Assembly (NCBI GenBank): GCA_947498125.1
Contig: CANMJH010000004.1
Location: 1 to 64,000 of the forward strand
Direction: 5' to 3'
Length of the DNA: 64,000 nucleotides
Origin: an uncultured Nioella sp.
Lineage (GTDB): Bacteria > Pseudomonadota > Alphaproteobacteria > Rhodobacterales > Rhodobacteraceae
Part shown: piece after piece, positions 62,086 to 64,000 of the stretch
How positions within the stretch are numbered: position 1 is the stretch's first letter
How the letters are laid out: each line of letters begins with the position of its first letter
Notes under the pieces: model-generated
What the model was told of the DNA's origin: nothing
Seen by the model: the letters and a program-made list of their open reading frames with translations, nothing else
The model's database searches: none
Translations under genes and position numbers: made by a program

Positions 62086-63024
62086 ATGCCCAACGAAACC
62101 CGACAAGCCTTTATGCACCCCGCCGAACGCGCAAAAGCGACGGCTGGCCCGGACCCTTTGGACCGTATCAGCCTTTCCGATCTTGAGCGTGACGTTGAAA
62201 TTGGCGCCTTCCAGCAAGAGCGGGGCACGATGCAGCGTTTGCGCTTTAATGTCGTGGTCGAGGTGCGTTCATCGGCTGACAGCGCTGCCGATGATGTGGA
62301 TCAGATCCTGAGCTATGACGCGATCAGCGAAGCAATTGACTTTGAACTTCAGGCCGAACGGCTCAACTTGCTTGAAACGCTTGCTGCGCGCATTGCAGAT
62401 CGCATTTTGGCGCATCCATTGGCGGCGCGGTGTTTCGTTCGGATCGAGAAACTGGATCGCGGGCCATACAAGCTAGGTGTAGAGATCGTCCGCACAGCGC
62501 CCGAACGTTCGCGCTTGTCGCTTCTTCAGGATGACGCGCCGCATCCTTTGGTGGTGTTCCTGTCAAATAGCGCGATTGCCCGCCCGGACCTGACTGCATT
62601 GCTGGACTGGTGCGAGGGCGCGAATATGCCAGTTGTCTTATGTGTTGCACGAGGCGATACGCCGCCGCCTATGGCTGAACACGCCATGCCGCAGCGCCGG
62701 ATTGATCTTTTGGCTATCGAGCAAAACGCGTGGGTCTTGGCCAGCCGTGATGACCGATGCGTCGTCGTTGAAAGCCGGACCGAGCTGGATTGGGCCATGA
62801 AACAGGGGCAGATCTCGGTCTGGGCACCGTCAAAGCTGGTTTTGGATAGCTTTGATGGCCCCGATATCTCTGATCGTTCAGGAGAAGCCTTGGCGCAGTG
62901 GTTTGCCGAAAGCTTTGAAGCGTCCGAACTTATTTACTTGGGCGGAGACGTGCCTGAGCCGGGAAAAGTGGGCCAGCGCACGCTTGCGCCACTTGACCTT
63001 CCATTAGGTCGCAGCGCGCAGTGA
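62086..63024 (+). CDS. folB: Dihydroneopterin aldolase fused to a kinase-like domain
   Basis: A 312-aa protein. Residues ~25-145 are a FolB fold (RISLSDLERDVEIGAFQQER, VEVRSSADSAADDVDQILSYD, ETLAARIADRIL). FolB makes 6-hydroxymethyl-7,8-dihydropterin for folate. The C-terminal ~160 residues resemble an amino-acid-kinase-like fold by eye (LVVFLSNSAIA, VWAPSKLVLDSFDGPDISDRSGEALAQWFAESF, LIYLGG). Plain FolB is only ~120 aa. ATG 62086 is chosen; TTG 62071 is an alternative. The next gene is folP, 58 bp away. Confidence 0.85.
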   Translation: MPNETRQAFMHPAERAKATAGPDPLDRISLSDLERDVEIGAFQQERGTMQRLRFNVVVEVRSSADSAADDVDQILSYDAISEAIDFELQAERLNLLETLAARIADRILAHPLAARCFVRIEKLDRGPYKLGVEIVRTAPERSRLSLLQDDAPHPLVVFLSNSAIARPDLTALLDWCEGANMPVVLCVARGDTPPPMAEHAMPQRRIDLLAIEQNAWVLASRDDRCVVVESRTELDWAMKQGQISVWAPSKLVLDSFDGPDISDRSGEALAQWFAESFEASELIYLGGDVPEPGKVGQRTLAPLDLPLGRSAQ

Positions 63025-63082
63025 GCGCAGCAATTATCCTCTGCCATTTGACCCCGGCGCGGCCATATTCTAGGCAAGACCC

Positions 63083-64000
63083 ATGACAGTTTATTATCGC
63101 CCGCTCGCCCAAATCGGCGCTTCACGCCCCGCCGGGGCGCAATCGCTTGCCGGAACCTGGGCCTGGTTCACCCATGCCGAAGAAATCACACGTGGCAAGC
63201 CAAGCAGGATCATTCCAGTAGATGCCATTCCATCGGCCCCGCTAGCGCGCCTGACGGCGCCTCGCGCCGATATTGTCGGGCTCAGCTTTGATCGCCCGCG
63301 CATCATGGGCATTTTGAACCTGACGCCAGACAGTTTCTCGGATGGCGGTCTCTTTACCGATCCCGAAGCGGCTCTTGCGCAATGCGAAAAGATGGTGGCC
63401 GAAGGTGCCGATATTCTTGACCTTGGCGGAGAAAGCACACGTCCCGGTGCGGTCGAAGTGCCCATCGACGAAGAGATTGCGCGCACCGCGCCCGTCATCG
63501 AATCCCTACGCAAAAACGGGTTTACCTGCCCGATTTCAATCGACACGCGCAAAGCCAGCGTCGCGCGCGCCGCGCTTGTCGCTGGCGCTGATCTGGTTAA
63601 TGACGTGTCGGCGTTTCATTTTGACGCCGAAATGCAATCCATGGCGGCGGGGGCAGGGGCACCTGTTTGCTTGATGCATGCGCAGGGTCTGCCCGAAAAC
63701 ATGCAGGACAATCCCGATTATTCGGATGTGATTTTGGATGTTTATGACAGCCTTGAAACATCTGTCGCCCTCTCCGAAGCCGCCGGAATTTCGCGTGCGC
63801 GCATCCTTGTCGATCCCGGCATTGGCTTTGGGAAATCAGATGCTCATAATATGGCCCTGATAAACGGAATTTCTCTTTTTCATGGGCTAGGCTGCCCGAT
63901 CTTGTTGGGGGCCAGCCGGAAATCGACCTTGGGCCGTGTCGGCGGGGTCGAAGCCGCTCACGAACGGGGGCCGGCATCGGCGGCAATTGGCTTGTTTGCC
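63083..64000 (+). CDS. folP: Dihydropteroate synthase (partial, cut by window end)
   Basis: A DHPS that joins p-aminobenzoate to the pterin pyrophosphate; target of sulfonamides. About 306 codons are in view, and the end lies past 64000. Motifs: IMGILNLTPDSFSDGG, LDLGGESTRPGA, NDVSAF and DPGIGFGKS, then GASRKSTLG. An N-terminal extension of ~70 residues precedes the barrel, longer than in E. coli. No gene symbol doubt: it lies behind folB. Start at ATG 63083. Confidence 0.94.
   Translation, partial: MTVYYRPLAQIGASRPAGAQSLAGTWAWFTHAEEITRGKPSRIIPVDAIPSAPLARLTAPRADIVGLSFDRPRIMGILNLTPDSFSDGGLFTDPEAALAQCEKMVAEGADILDLGGESTRPGAVEVPIDEEIARTAPVIESLRKNGFTCPISIDTRKASVARAALVAGADLVNDVSAFHFDAEMQSMAAGAGAPVCLMHAQGLPENMQDNPDYSDVILDVYDSLETSVALSEAAGISRARILVDPGIGFGKSDAHNMALINGISLFHGLGCPILLGASRKSTLGRVGGVEAAHERGPASAAIGLFA

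Overview
The window reads as a chromosomal segment of a marine Roseobacter-group alphaproteobacterium (Rhodobacteraceae). This is inferred from gene content, not from any search. The supporting genes are: a CIRCE-controlled groESL operon, an Hsp20-DUF1150 pair, an RTX-Hint protein, a DUF6446 gene between glyQ and glyS, a SAM-II riboswitch before metZ, FolE2, DUF1127 and a DUF2927 lipoprotein. G+C looks moderately high (not counted). I see no phage, transposase, CRISPR, rRNA or tRNA gene. The content is mostly core metabolism with a few unusual loci.

Layout. 0-8.1 kb: MaoC-like hydratase, HAD phosphatase, a MarR regulator divergent from a DMT exporter with twin operators, a GNAT enzyme, Mn-pyrophosphatase, a ferric-reductase-like flavoprotein and an RTX-Hint protein. 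8.4-10.5 kb: groES-groEL behind a sigma70-like promoter and CIRCE. 10.6-17.3 kb: a stand-alone PhnM with a DMT transporter, a periplasmic hydrolase, purEK, and an Hsp20-DUF1150 operon. 17.5-24.6 kb: a sulfur-flavoured region with a MarR-like domain fused in frame to sulfate adenylyltransferase/APS kinase, then a P-loop protein, an orphan RES-domain protein, trxB, an Lrp regulator and a TPR-sulfotransferase. 24.7-34.9 kb: a 43-aa basic protein, pgeF-NDUFAF7-lgt, ubiK, ybjN-proC-csaA-hydroxyacid dehydrogenase, a cysteine-dioxygenase-like cupin and tdk. 35.1-38.3 kb: ECF sigma, anti-sigma and subtilase, followed by two short peptide genes behind two promoters of identical geometry. 38.3-46.3 kb: a minus-strand membrane-stress/Ter-like operon (TerC, a 29-aa membrane peptide, XpaC, TelA, DUF2927 lipoprotein, SPFH-GYF, a 101-aa protein, a zinc-ribbon membrane protein, dtd). 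46.6-52.7 kb: metZ, a glutamine amidotransferase, folE2, DUF1127, trkH, lysE. 52.9-64 kb: a SPOR/peptidoglycan-binding pseudoprotease, glyQ-DUF6446-glyS, a PPDK-like enzyme, a SleB-type hydrolase, a FolB with a large extra domain, and a folP cut by the window end.

Ways the genes may work together. The Sat-CysC enzyme makes PAPS, which the sulfotransferase 3 kb away could use. The anti-sigma factor carries a C-terminal domain that by eye resembles a subtilase propeptide and sits beside a subtilase, which suggests a regulated-proteolysis circuit. The TerC-TelA-XpaC genes sit with SPFH and zinc-ribbon membrane proteins reminiscent of the YdjG/YdjI PspA-docking proteins of Bacillus, which suggests an envelope-stress complex. 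The strongest candidates for something undescribed are the MarR-Sat-CysC fusion with its palindromic upstream element, the Ter-like operon with its 29-aa membrane peptide, and the duplicated promoter/peptide units after the subtilase. All positions and motifs were read by eye. No alignment, structure prediction or database search was run.
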